Assembly (NCBI GenBank): GCA_039881145.1
Contig: JAYKKI010000023.1
Coordinates: 7,453,001 to 7,517,000, forward strand
DNA: 64,000 nucleotides
Direction of reading: 5' to 3'
DNA from: Druceiella hillmani
Taxonomy: Eukaryota > Arthropoda > Insecta > Lepidoptera > Hepialidae
Shown here: positions 37,440-50,789 of the stretch, one piece after another
Numbering within the stretch: position 1 is the first letter of the stretch
How the letters are laid out: every line of letters begins with the position of its first letter
Translations under genes and position numbers: made by a program
The notes under the pieces: model-generated
What the model saw: the letters and a program-made list of their open reading frames with translations, nothing else
Databases searched by the model: none
What the model was told of the DNA's origin: nothing

Positions 37440-39323
37440 ATACTAACACAAAAATGGAAATCTACCATAGCTTAGCCTTAGACAGGAAAACTAATGGTAA
37501 ATATTTTAGATGTTGAATGCTCACGATGTAGATTAATTTCCGTGGTCGGATCATGATTATTAAAATTTACGATTGAGCCTAAATCAAAAATGTCTAAATG
37601 GTGACAAAAATCGTTTTCGCGTTAAGAAAATATGTAATTTTTTCCCATTCCGTATTTCCATTTCATCATTGCTGCTATTTTGAATCATCAGAAGTGGACA
37701 GGAATGGTTATGTTTTGATGAACGAAATTTGAATACATTTGCGCAACGAAAAATTAATAAACGAAGTGGATAAACAATTTTCGCAACAACATCAAAATAA
37801 TGGCAATTAAATATTATGACGGCAGCGATGCACGACGAAACCCATGCGCATCGTCACTGGTACGTGACGTAATAAACTTCCACCCAACTCATATATTTAT
37901 GGCTTTGTCATTTCACCAAAATAATGGTTGACGGAAATTATTCATTCCATAAGTTCAAACGATAATTGTGAATTGCGTTATTCCATAGAATTAAGTTACT
38001 TTCCCTTTATTTTATTACCTTTTGAATATTATAAAGAAATTATGAAAAAATTGATTCAGCAAAAGTTAACCAAATTTATTTCAACCCCAACAATAAGTTT
38101 ACGAGCTTTCATCAATTAATAGAGAAGCGCAAAGGTGTACACCATGGAAATATAATTTGTAATGTGGATAAGAGACATAATTATAAATTTGTTTATATAA
38201 GATGGATAAAACTTGCAGATATGAAATTAAATAATTCTAATGATGAAGGGTTACAGGTGTGCTTATTATAAATTTAATTACAATTCAGCTATTTCATAAA
38301 TGGCCCAATCAAAGAGCTTTTCTTGAATAATCAATTGAGTAATATGGGTATAATTCAGCTACTACATCCACTTCAAGATTATTCTTATATAATAAATTGA
38401 GTTAACTGAATTACATACTATTTCAAGATTTTTATATTTGAGGATATCAATTTCCTTTAAGGCATGAATTTAAATGAAATTAATATCTTGAGATATAAAA
38501 ATCTTGAAATTTTACTTATATTTCCTCTAACATACGAATATTGAAAGTAAATTTAGTGAAGAAATTATAAAGATTTAAGGAAAAATCAGTAGTTTTACAA
38601 AGATAATATTTGCAGATATATTCGCGGTTAAAGGTGTCTTCAAAGTCAAGAAGACTACATTTACTTTGCTTGGTGATTTAACTCAAAAATTAGTATTTGT
38701 GAATTTGGAGACGAGAAAGTGACTGGGAGTTAATATTAGACTAAATAATAGAAAGAATTAGACTTATGATAAAATAAGATAACGGGAGACCTTTTTCAAA
38801 GCTTGAAGTAAAATGAGTATATAATTATTTACTTTTAATGTAAAACCGCTCTTATGAACATACATCACGTACAAACATCTTATAACTTCTATGAAAAACG
38901 TTCATAATTATCTCAAAACTCGTTCTTAAAAATTCCACCACCACTTTCCTATCACTCTTGTCCCCATGTAAACGTATCAGTACCAAGTGCTCGTTGTATT
39001 TCGAGTTTCCCATGGGAACGTGAAATTGCTTGTTTCATGGTATTAGATTTTCTTCCATTTCCCCCATATACCCATAATTTCATCGCAATCGTTAGAGCCG
39101 TTTTCTAGAAACAGTTTATGTATATATTTATATAAAAAAGGTATACCTTTTTATTAACGGTGGTTTTGATGAATAACCTAATTTTAAAAATATGCATATT
39201 TTGTATTTTAACTGTATTGAATGGGACAGTTTAATATAATTAATATATAATCACCATATTTTTTTCAATTAATATGCATAATTATAATTAAGTTGTACAA
39301 GTTACACTGCAGAAGTATATATT

Positions 39324-39421
<98 letters not shown>

Positions 39422-39990
39422 ACAATACATACAAAACTTGCTCGTTTAATAGTATAGGATATGCAACAGTGTCTATGATAAGTTACTATTTACAATCAAA
39501 GTCGAACATTATTTTTGCGTGAGATCTCATTGCTTCATGAAAATTCAATATCATTTGTCATTAAACTAGCAAGCGGTATGATACCGCTAAAATTTGTAAT
39601 CAAATTAAATACTTTTCATAAGTTTCCCGCACATTATTATAAAAACCAAGAATTACTCACGAAAGCTGTTGTGATTTCTTTTTTTATTTAATAACGGTAT
39701 CTGGCCTCGAACGCCTATCACAATTTTTCATTTCGCATGCGAATAAAATGTTTTACTGTTATGTGAGAGACAATTCCATGTCTTAAAAATAATCTAGCGC
39801 AGCCGCTGTAACAAAAGTATTGGCGCAAACTTCTAGATTATACATATAATATCACAACCCTCTCCAAAGGCGTTCGTAAACACAGTATTTAGTCCACTAC
39901 TATAAACGAGCATAGTACCAAAACCAAACTTCTACTACATTTCACAAGCTCATTATATTGTATAAAACTACATAATAGCGTAAAGTTTTC
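37440..39990 (-). repeat. Repeat family A, copy 3 (with nested repeat)
   Basis: It aligns with copy 2 from end to end, in the same orientation, about 7 kb away. The core at about 37760-37880 holds 'tttcgcaacaacatcaaaataatgg' in pieces, 'cagcgatgcacgacg' and 'gtacgtgacgtaat'. Its minus strand at about 38655-38520 stays open over a stretch aligned to the 112-codon frame of copy 5 (DFE..FN.EYICKY). The segment 38985-39464 is absent from copy 2 and is a separate repeat inserted in this copy. Confidence 0.75.
38985..39464 (+). repeat. Nested insect-type repeat with (AT)n tract
   Basis: The order is 'tttcccatgggaacg', 'ataatttcatcgcaatcg', 'ttagagccgttttctagaaac', then a leader, a long (AT)n tract (about 39328-39419) and 'aaaacttgctcgtttaatag'. 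This sequence of phrases is familiar from abundant dispersed repeats of several insects, in which the tract is part of the repeat. It explains how one of the window's long microsatellites arrived. Confidence 0.6.
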
Positions 39991-41487
39991 AAAATAACTG
40001 ACTATGGATTGTGAAGCACTTTACGAAAAGAAATTTCAGTAGGGTGACATTAATTTTACATGTAACATAAATATGTGTAATACTTTGAAACACGAATATA
40101 CAAAGTGTAGATCTTGGGAAACAGTACAAATTATAGTACTAAATGAACGGAATAAATATCACCATACACTTTTCGTAAATATCACCCTACACGTACAAAC
40201 CAGAATTATCATTAAGTCCTAACAATAAGTTCTAAGCGATATATATTTACAAATTAAAGAGGTAAATAAAAAATCTAAATATTTTTCTGATTATTATTTC
40301 CATTCTAAACAAATAGACAATAAGATAATTACCTGTACATTCTCATCAATGTACTCTCTTATTGCCGGAATTTGTTTTTATTTACAAAGCTTTTAATCTA
40401 TTTTCCTATCAAAAGGGACTAATAAAAATATTGCATTACATTATATAGAGCCATATTTATAATTGTCAAAAAGAGTAAAACTCAAATACGCAATGGTATC
40501 ACGAAATTTGGTATCAAAAATTTTAAATAAACGTAATCAAAAGGTTCACTTACTTATCTTTAAAATATATAATGAAACAAAAGAAAGTAGATTTTGATTA
40601 TGTATTTAAAATTCAAATGAAGAAAAATTTGAATAAGGAAGATTAAACATGATAAATGGCATAGATTGATTAAAATGATGTCAAACTTATTACAGTATAG
40701 TATAAAAAGTTTGACATCGTTCTGATTCAATAAAAACATTACGTAGCATTGACGTATAGACAAAAAACAGAATTCGTGCTACTTTATGTACCTTACTTAA
40801 TTAATAATTTATACTATCACTTCGCTACAACCTGCTGTGCTTTGTACAAGTAATACTACTGTAGTTTTGCCACGCGCATACTACTAATGAAACTAAATCC
40901 ACTTATTTCCAAATTAATTAACTGCCAATCGAAACAGTAATTGCATGTTCAAACGACAAATCTATTTAGGCTGTTTGGAACGATAATAATTTCATTGTAC
41001 TCGTGTGTTTGATGAAACAGTCGTCGAATTGTAGGTCGTGTAATAATTGATTAAAATGTTGAGCGGATTTACAGTCTGTTGTTTAATTATAAGTGAATTT
41101 TGTTTAAACGCAAATAAAAATAGTATCGACATACCAACGTTTCTATTTCGGTATGATTTCCCTATAGTTTAATCGTTGATGGGCCCCATAAAAGGTAAAT
41201 CGAAACTTTACATATGTTTATGTATACATTATAAACATATGCTATGTGAGAATAATCGGGAAGCCACATTTTCCATATAATCTAGATGAAAAAAAAATAG
41301 TTTAAATGAAAATGTGGATTAAGTTTACAGGTTGACAACAATGGTTTACAGATTGACAAATACTTTCAAAATACCGCAGTTTAAACTATAAAAAAATAGC
41401 TAAAAATAATTTTCCAAGACAAGTTTGGCTAAAAATTCCATCAATATTGGTGAATTGATAAATAGCTCTTTTTTAATATAACGCAAG

Positions 41488-41808
41488 ATTATCTGTACAT
41501 GAAAAGTTTACCTTTAATTAGAGACATGCAAGTAGATAAGCTTTCATTTCATTAATGTATTAAAAAGTGAAAATATGTGTAAGGCATTAATAAAATTATC
41601 TGTACATGAAAAATTTACTTTTAATTAGACACATGCAAGTAGACAAGCTTTCATTTCATTAATGTATTAAAAAGTGAAAATATGTGTAAGGCATTAATAA
41701 AATTATCTGTACATGAAAAATTTACTTTTAATTAGACACATGCAAGTAGACAAGCTTTCATTTCATTAATGTATTATAAAGTGAAAATATGTGTAAGGCA
41801 TTAATAAA
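41488..41808 (+). repeat. 107-bp tandem repeat, three copies
   Basis: Units start at 41488, 41595 and 41702 and each opens 'attatctgtacatgaaaa'. Units 2 and 3 differ by about one base; unit 1 differs by a handful. The array lies inside repeat B copy 1 and has no counterpart in copy 2, so it arose after the two copies separated. Confidence 0.95.
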
Positions 41809-42239
41809 ATAAAGAAAAAAGAGTAAAAATTTCACAAAAACGTGTCTTCGATTACCTTCCGGTAATGAAAATAAAACATGAACAAACCTTTTATTGCCTT
41901 ATTGTATGTACTTTTAAATCATTTTTAAATCAACAACGATATTAGAAAAATGTTGAAGAAAATCGCGGTGCAATTAGTATATTATATATGGATATTTCAT
42001 AACAAAGTGTTTTTCAAATAAGAGAATAACATTTATTTGGATTTCACGGAGTCACAGATAAAAATGGAAATGTTATTTACAAAACACGAGTAAACCGGTC
42101 GGTGTTTTTTAATATGGTATTAATTTGGCTTTTCCAACTCAAGGTTTTAACCTAATTTCAAAACTGTCTAAAATCCCTATTGCTATTTTAGTTTATTCAT
42201 TACGATGGAAAAACGATCAACCGAATCAACATTACCGTG

Positions 42240-42530
42240 TGTGTTGGAATACGTATAAAATAGTTTTCTGTATATTTTAAAATTTTTGATGCAAGTTTTT
42301 TTTAGATAGGATACGCATAAAATATGATTCCACATTTATTTATCTATCTTCAAATTTTTGATGCCTGTTGAGTTTTTTGATAGAGAATACGCATAAAATA
42401 TTCCATAGTTCTCTATATACCTTCAAAATTTTGATGCAAGTTGAGTTTCCTGATACGGAATATACATAAAATAGAATTCTTTACTTGTCTGTGTATATTG
42501 CAATTTTTAATGCGAGTTAATTTTAATTGA
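42240..42530 (+). repeat. ~75-bp minisatellite, about four units
   Basis: Each unit carries 'gaatacgcataaaata', '.gattcca....tgtctatat', 'tcaaatttttgatgcaagtt' and 'gagttttttgat'. The 'cgcataaaa' phrase recurs at about 42251, 42313, 42389 and 42464. Its counterpart in repeat B copy 2 has about seven units. Confidence 0.85.
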
Positions 42531-43072
42531 AAATTTTAATAATCTCTTAGAATTTTCCATTTTCTTTAAAAGAAAAAAACTTTGGAGTGCTACATTACAC
42601 ATCATTTTTAAGTTTAATATTTAGTAATAAATGGTTGAAAACTAGTCAAAATTTCGTGTATATAAATTTAAAACTCAAGTGCCTATGAAGCTGGGACTGA
42701 CAGATGAACGTATGGGCGGATGTGACGAAATAATAAGAGTCCATCTTTCCTTACGAAACCCTATAAAATGTTCCCAGAAAAAACTAAATAGTGAAGACTT
42801 GGAAATTGTAAAAGTAGAATGAAAACATAGTTCTTGCTATTGAAGTCATAACGAAGTATCTACAAAAACTGTTCCCATGAAAAGATTTGTAATGATTTGT
42901 TCTACAGAAACCACCCCGACGGTTGGCCAACATGTATTGATGAAAATGGGAATGAAATCCGTTTTATAGTTGCAAAGAAAATTGCGTACATAAAGTCAGA
43001 TGGAGCGGTGGAATTTGTAATATAATATGTATGTGACTAATATTATAATAAACAGGATTTTTAACGGGATTT

Positions 43073-44013
<941 letters not shown>

Positions 44014-44830
44014 ATGCCATACACTTCCCGTGAATACGTCGAAATGCATTTTTGCTACGGATTCACAAATGGAAATGCTCGGGCTGCGGCTGTAGAGTAT
44101 CAAAGAAGATTCCCCATTCCCGTCCGTAAGGTGATTTTGCACACCCATAACTCTTACTTAGCAGGCCAAGTTCCTGGCCAGCTGGAGAGATCTGGATGGC
44201 CTCCAGTGCTTATTGATAATGAAGTGGTACGGAGGAACCCGGGAACCAGTATACGATATCTGGAACGACGTACCGATATTCCCCGGGCAACTGTTCATCT
44301 GATGTTGCAACGTAAAAAATTGCATCCATTCCACATTCAACGCATCCAAGAGCTTATGCCACAATATGACATCGTCAAGACCCTAATTGTTCAAACCTTT
44401 GGTTGAACGAGACACATTTAAAAGGTGTAGTATTTTCAATATTCACAACCTACTCTTTTGGAAGCACAGAAATCCTTACGCTAAAAGAGCTGACCGATTC
44501 CAGATTCAATTTTCAGTGAATATGTGAGCTGGTAGGGCCTTTTGAACTGCCACCACACTTAGATAGACAGCGCTCTTTGAATTTTTTGACACAAAATTTA
44601 GAAGACCTTTTGGAGGGTGTAACCATTCGAACCCGCCAGGGAATATAGTTGCGATATAAGGTGGCTCCACCACATTACGCCAGAATTATTCGGACTTACT
44701 TGAATGAGGAGTACCTTAACCCCTAGATCGGTCGAGGCAATATCATGGGCGACGCGTTCCTCGAGACCTTAACCCAATTGATTGATTGACATGAAAAAGA
44801 TTTCCACATTATAGGAATTACGAAGAAGAA
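44014..44830 (+). pseudogene. Mariner-superfamily transposase relic (DUF4817 type)
   Basis: The ATG at 44014 opens a 130-codon frame beginning MPYTSREYVEMHFCYGFTNG, the DUF4817 helix-turn-helix that starts a large arthropod family of mariner-like transposases. VRRNPGTSIRYLERRTDIPR then LHPFHIQRIQELMPQYD (to about 44380) form the second DNA-binding region. After a deletion and frameshift, FNIHNLLFW...NPYAKRA then FQIQFSVNM (44430-44525) match the start of the catalytic domain; a stop replaces Trp in 'SVNVWAG'. APPHYARIIRTYLNEEY then IGRG (44660-44740) match '.DGAPPH...RWIGRG', with the Asp lost. Remnants of 'WPPRSPDLT' follow at about 44748-44785 in shifted frames. Catalytic Asp residues are not preserved, so it is inactive. 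No 3' terminal repeat identified. Confidence 0.92.
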
Positions 44831-45405
44831 TAAATATGACGGTGGAACTTGCACAAAACTACCGTTTGTTAAGTTTTTCAAAATGAAACTTTTTACGACT
44901 ATGCCGTCTCGAATGTAATTTTGAGTAATAGCAAATTTAAAAAAAAAATTGTTTTACTTACTTTTATGTTTACTCAGTTTATTTGTGTACTTTTTGATCG
45001 TCGCTAATTACTTTTCAGTTTTATTTGATGTTTGGAAGAAATAATCAGTTTCGGAAAACTGACTTTGTGTAGGAAAAAAATAAAAACAAATAAAACTAAA
45101 GAAACAAATTCACTTGTGTCACATCAATAAAATAGGCCAACTTTTTTACCATCCCGGCACTTAACTTTCAGTACATTTTTTTTTACCTGCGCTGATTAAA
45201 GTCGGGAAAAATGATCTGCCAAATGTAATTCTCGTAAAACTTCGTTTTTTGTGACTGCCCCACGAGAGTTAACTAAGTGTCCGTATTTTAGTCATAAAGT
45301 CTTATCTCTTATGTATCAAAAAAAATTAAAAAATGACTCCGTCAGTTTACTTTTGATGACTATTTTTATTTCTAATATATTACATCAGTATTTTAAAGAA
45401 ACGTA
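44831..45405. other. Probable 3' remnant of the mariner-type element, unrecognised
   Basis: A continuing frame just after 44785 has no clear family match. The stretch 45150-45260 is less AT-rich ('accatcccggca', 'gactgccccacgagag') and could hold the element end. Nothing else is seen. Confidence 0.3.
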
Positions 45406-45409
45406 ATAA

Positions 45410-45770
45410 AGTCAAGATAGAAAATAAGAGAATTCTCTCACTTCGTATTTCGATTTCATAATTGCTGTTTATGATGTTCAGATATAAGGCAATATTTGAA
45501 TGTTTGTTTGGAAACAAATATATTAAAATACATTAGTTATTAATTAACCATTTTCAGATAATATCACCTTTTAAATGCAAAACAGGTAAAACAAAAAATA
45601 CGATTTCGATCAGAAATTGCTCCGAATGGTAATCATTCGACGAATGAATTTCGAATACATTCGCACAACGAAAAAATAATTAGCGAAACGGTTATAAATT
45701 TTCACAAAGGCATCAAAATCATGGCAATCACATATGACGTGAGTTAACAATTTAGAATGATGATAATTAG
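45410..45770 (-). repeat. Repeat family A, copy 4 (core only)
   Basis: Only the central part is kept: 'cgatttcgatcagaaattgc' (45601), 'ggtaatcattcgacgaatga', 'gaatacattcgcacaacgaaaaa' in pieces, and 'ggcatcaaaatcatggcaat'. Its sequence is the reverse of 47210-47560 in copy 5, 1.4 kb away, so the two form an inverted pair. Confidence 0.8.
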
Positions 45771-46358
45771 GTGAAACATTCTGCATATTAGCAGAATATC
45801 ACAGTACTTTGGTAGTAATTGATCGCGCAAAGCGATAAAAGCTCCTAATCGGAATAAAATAAATTAAAAATCAACATGGAGTTTCTATGTAAGTATTGAG
45901 AAACTATATTTTGTGAATAACGAATAATAATTCCTACTAAACATATATAAAACTACAGTCGACCATAATTAACGCAATTAGAAAAAAATGTGGAAGATTC
46001 TAACCATTTTTTTAAATTATGACAATTATTATTCCCCTATGAGAACCTAAGTTTATTTTATAAAAAAGAAATGAATAAAGCCTTCATGTAACCGAAGTCA
46101 GCATAAAGAACATGATTTTTAAAATAGAGGTTAGCTTTGTCCTTCCATTTGCATTTTTATTTATACGGTTTAAAAGCATTTGTGGTATTTTGAATATTTA
46201 ATTATGAGAAGTTAAACTTATGATAAAAAATTCTAAAATACACAAGTACTTCATAAAATTAAATCTTCTTGAAGTATTGTCTTTGTATCAAATAGGTGAA
46301 GCGCAGATTTTTTCAAAACAAAATGTGTAACAATTTTATTATAGAACATATTTGTTAA

Positions 46359-46697
46359 TTGTTATACAGAATAAATAAACAAATAAATCGAGCGATCTCG
46401 AAACCAGTATGCTGCGTAGGCAAAGTAAATGTAAATTTTGACTTTGAAAGGATCTTTAACTATGAATATACGTGTAAATATTTTTCTGCTGAAAATATTG
46501 ATTCTCTCTTAAATTTTTATAATCAAGGATTTAAACATTTTTATAATCCTCGAACTGGAGTTCGGTTTAATATTTGCATGTTGGACGACATCCAAAAAAT
46601 GATATTTGTGTATCCCAATATGTTAATTTTCTTTGAGACATTATTGGTTGTAATTCGGTTAACTCAATTTATTACATATGCAGTGTTCCTGATTTAG
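46359..46697 (+). CDS. 112-codon open frame within repeat A copy 5
   Basis: The frame opens LYRINKQINRAISKPVCC; its first codon at 46359 is TTG and the first ATG comes only within the frame. It continues VNFDFERIF, EYTCKYFSAENIDSLLNFY and VRFNICMLDD, then a hydrophobic end. I recognise no family. It lies in DNA that aligns with repeat A copies 2 and 3. In copy 3 (minus, about 38655-38520) the aligned stretch is also open and reads DFEDTFNREYICKYY and FNIRMLEE; in copy 2 it is broken. This may be the residue of a protein once encoded by the repeat, or chance openness in AT-rich DNA. A splice-acceptor-like 'ttgttatacag' sits at 46360-46370. Confidence 0.3.
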   Translation: MLYRINKQINRAISKPVCCVGKVNVNFDFERIFNYEYTCKYFSAENIDSLLNFYNQGFKHFYNPRTGVRFNICMLDDIQKMIFVYPNMLIFFETLLVVIRLTQFITYAVFLI

Positions 46698-48650
46698 TAG
46701 TTCAATTTATAACGAGCACCCTGATAACCCTTACCATTAGGATTATTTTGTTTTATATCATTGAATCTTATATCCTACTTATATCAAACATATTTATAGT
46801 TGGATATCTCTTTTCCATATTACTTATTATCTTCTCCATTACCACGCGCCTTTACGCCTCTCTGGTCAGTGATAAAAGCTCTCCCGATTTTTTATATTTT
46901 ATATTGAACGATTTACATCACACGAAAGCTCGTAAAATTATTATTGACTTGAAGTTAATATATTATTTTTGCAGAATCAATTTTTTTCATCGTTCCTGTA
47001 ATTTTCGAACAATAAATAAGATAAAGGCAAAATAAATTAACTCTGTGAAATGAAGCAATTCAGAATTACATTTTATGCTAACGAAATAACAGTAATTAAT
47101 ATCAGCCGTTATTCTGGTGAAATTAAAACATTCCCGTCAGAAATATACGAGAGTTATACGCGAGTTTATTACGTTACGTGTCGTTGAAGATACGCATAGG
47201 CGTCGTCGCGCATCGCTGACATTATTTGTGATTGCCACGATTTTGATGCCGTTGCGAAAATTGTTAATCCTCTTCGCTAATTAATTTTTCGCTGTACGAA
47301 TGTATTCAAAACTCATTCGTCGAATGATTACCATACGTTGCAATTTCTGATCGAAATCGAATTGGTGATGTCATCAGAAAATTGTCAATTAATAATGTAT
47401 TTTATTACATTTATTCCCGAACAAACCTTCAAATATTGCCTTATATCTCAACGACATAAACAGCAATGATGAAATAGAAATACAAAATGAAAGAAAATGC
47501 CATACTTTCTTAATCCAAAAATAATTTTTGTCAACATTCAGACAATTTACCACAGGAGTAATCGTTCCTTTTACGCCCTACCGTAATTTCTTTGTGTCAA
47601 AGTCGTCAGCGGTGAATTCGATAATTATTGTCCAATCACGGAAATTAATCATAATATTATGAGCATTCAACATCTAAAATAAGTGACATTACTTCTACTG
47701 TCTAAATCTAAGCTACGGCAGTTTTCGATTTTTTGCGTTGCATTAGCTTGGATTTTGATTGAAATCATTGTTTGAATGAATAGTGATAAATAGTATTCAT
47801 TTTCATTTAAATGAGATTGACTTTTATTTGGGTTAATTTTCTTTTGTAGGATACATAACATATTAAGATTGAACTAAAATTGATTTTATTTTATATTAAG
47901 ACGTAATTCGATCTGGGTTGAGTTAATTTTTTGTTTTATTATATTTTCATGGATAAACAGAATAGCGATCGACTCTTCCGGAAAAAGTTGTATTCAAAAA
48001 GGGCGATTTAAATAAAAAAAATGAACAGAACCATTCCGTTGCATGTATAAAATATATGGGAATATGAGGGAAAAATTTAATGCTGTCGCCTGTTGCACAC
48101 TGTGTTACAATGATTAAAAGCTACTTCGTCTATGTGCACTTTATTCCGATGTCCATTTCGTCTAATTTACCGGTGGAATATCCTAATTTATAATGATGCT
48201 TTACGATTCATTGTATTTTATTACTTAACTTAGGGTAGATTTCACCATTTCTAATGTCATTGCAATTTATCACGAAAAAATAACTTTATTTCGTGATAAT
48301 AAACTCCAGCATATAATCAAGATTTATTTGAATGTCTTCAACCAAATATATATTCAAGATAAATTAGTATTTAGTTTTATATATTTATTCATTTACTTAG
48401 GAAACGTATACTTTGACTACTGTTCATACATTAGATCCCAGTTCTGAAGCAATAGCCAACAGCAATACCAGCATCCGTTAGTACCTGCAAGCTGATTATA
48501 ATTTCTGCAAGCTGATTATAAGGTGTTAGTTGACTACAAAAAATAGACTGATTTTCTTCATCAATATTTTAAAATAATTAGTCTTAATAATTTTGCTGAT
48601 AACTTAACTAATGAGTTGAGTTAAGAGAGGTAGGTAGATGTAGCTTATTT
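46380..48650 (+). repeat. Repeat family A, copy 5
   Basis: This is the most complete plus-strand copy. It aligns with copy 1 from about 46900 to 48650. It aligns with reversed copies 2 and 3 from about 46400 to 47500, for example 'aatttataacgagcaccctgataacc' (split at 46708-46733) with the reverse of 38235-38275. The CG-rich core 47115-47230 holds 'cgtcgtcgcgcatcgctgac'. It contains the 112-codon frame above and a second open frame at 46748-47035 with chance-like, hydrophobic composition. Confidence 0.75.
48267..48300. repeat. Short hairpin
   Basis: ttatcacgaaa and tttcgtgataa form an 11-bp perfect stem around about a dozen bases. It lies within repeat A copy 5 and is not seen in copy 1, so it is probably incidental. 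Confidence 0.6.
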
Positions 48651-50785
48651 TGATATAAAAAATGTTGAAAAGATTACAGTAAGGCTATTTGAACTCATAC
48701 CGACGTACGAGTCATTAATTTTCCAATTACTTAGAAATTATAAATGAACCACTCAATTCAAAAATTTTTAATTTTTGTCTTAAGTCTCTAAGTTTCGTAG
48801 TAGTCAAGGGTCAACATTTGGGAAATTCTTCATTCCTCATATGCTTTAAAGTTTATTGGATACCTTTTGTTTAGTGACTTATTTTAACTAGATATTCCCA
48901 TAGAGTTTGAGTAATAAACAACGATACGATACGGTACGATAGTAAAATATTCCCATATTAATTTCGTATGCTTTAGTTAGAATAATAGATCTACTCCGTG
49001 CACAATTATTATGAATAGCTGTTTCACCAGTTATCAAACACTACTGAAAGATAGGATTTGTCCTATAATAATGAACTGTTTATGATGGTAATGGTGACAA
49101 ACACTAATTTACTGACGTCAAATTCACATTATTTCTAACGTAATAATCTATCGTAAACTTACTAATCAGATGTACATAATCGATTCAGGATGGGTGATAG
49201 TATGAAATGAATGAAGTTGAATACTCTTAATTTATTTTTCCATATTTCTAATTCCACACATGTTTTTTTATTTATACCCGTTTGTAACAAGTGACTCTTT
49301 ACGATGAGCATGTAAAAAATTGTAATGCATAAGCACACGAACACTACGCACTCACACATATGCACACATACGCATGTATGTAAATATATATATTTAATAT
49401 TTTGTCATTGTGTTACTAAATATTAATACTATTATAGTTTCGTTATGTCGGAAGAAAACAATTTTATACTATTTAAGTGAATTTAGGGGGAGGTTCTTGT
49501 GTCTTGTCATCAAGTTAGGTATCGTTACAGAAGCATTTTTAAATCCAGTCAAAAATATTTAGCGAAACGTAAATGTACGTCCATAGCTTTTTAACTTTTT
49601 TACTTTTTAATATGTATCAAACAATTTAAAAGTCAAGAAAACAGAATTTAGTAAATGTTGCAATATAAAATGATTTCAATCAATTTGTATTTATAAATTA
49701 TAAAGATTTAAGCAGCAAAGTTCTTTTTCTTGAACCTGTACAATATATAATAGAAAATATCTTTACGTGGCGCAAAATACTAATAACACTTGTAGTTGTT
49801 TCATAGAGATACTATATGACATCCTTAAATACTTAAATTTGCATTTAATTAAGAAATTACGAGCGTATAAACTACTATACTAATTTATCCTCGATTGCTT
49901 AAATGACTAGGAAATATTGTTCTTAATTAAGCAATCATATTCTATTTCCCTTTACATTTTTTACCTTGTGTCTTTTTTATATTGCTTTAAAAAGGTTTTC
50001 TATATTTTTTTAAGAAGAGAATTTTCAATTAATTAGGGGATTATTTAGTAATTTTAAACAAAAATTCTAAGTTCATTGATTGGATTAAACTAATTAATTA
50101 GAATACCTTGAATCTGACAGTTTCAAATTAATATAAAAACAATGAACTGGATTTGTACGTAATGGCTAAGGAAAAAATAGAAAGCATGATTAACCAAATC
50201 CCTACGACACAGTTTAAAACTGAAAGAATTGAAATGTAAAAATATGGGGAAAAGGAAAGAAAAAACATGGCAGGTTAGAAAAATATTAATTTAACGACAC
50301 ATATAAGTGAAGTGATTTTACTCGATTTAATTTATAAAAACATGTACAGACATTGACAATTATGTGTATTGAAGCCAAATTCGTTCTTAGCTATCACGGG
50401 CTGATTGATTCTAGAATTTCATTGTTAATTTGGAAAAAATATGTCATAATTTTGGCGGCAGGACATTGTGTGAATATATATGGCACATTCTGTACTTTCC
50501 TCTGAATCATTTTAAAGTTGTTTAGTCATTTATCACAGCTGCATCTTTTATATATAAACGGAAAAAACGCAATAGGCTAATATCGTATTTCTACATATAT
50601 CAAATATTTTATGGAAAAAATACTATTCAGCTACCAGCCCCAGATACAAAAATATTATCACTTTGTAAAAAATACCATTTAAATAATTTGAATTCAATTA
50701 ATCGTGTTACTAATGTATATAACTAATACTTCTTAATTATATATTAGTTATACAACTAATATATAAAACTTATACATTATCCAGG
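48651..50785. other. AT-rich stretch, nothing recognised
   Basis: There is a small hairpin at 50739-50764 (atatattagtt..aactaatatat) and a run of 'acgatacg' variants at about 48921-48941. A 26-codon frame from the ATG at 50162 has varied composition (AKEKIESMINQIPTTQF) but is too short to judge. No repeats, RNA genes or families recognised. Confidence 0.35.
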
Positions 50786-50789
50786 TTTT

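Larger units (their letters stand above)
40380..43070 (+). repeat. Repeat family B, copy 1
   Basis: It aligns in the same orientation with 50790-53020. Anchors are 'tgctttgtacaagtaat' (40850/51259), 'aaacagtcgtcgaa' (41016/51410), 'atttggcttttcc' (42124/51786), the ~75-bp minisatellite, 'tatgggcgga' and 'tgtattgatgaaaatg'. This copy has about 700-800 bp extra, including a 107-bp triplicate. Both copies end close to an (AT)n tract. Identity by eye is about 75-80%. A short protein-like frame near the end (42909-43020) is shared (see Part 2). Confidence 0.75.

Noticed and set aside
41488..41808. Regular tandem repeats considered as a CRISPR array
   Set aside because: The units are contiguous with no unique spacers, and the DNA is eukaryotic.
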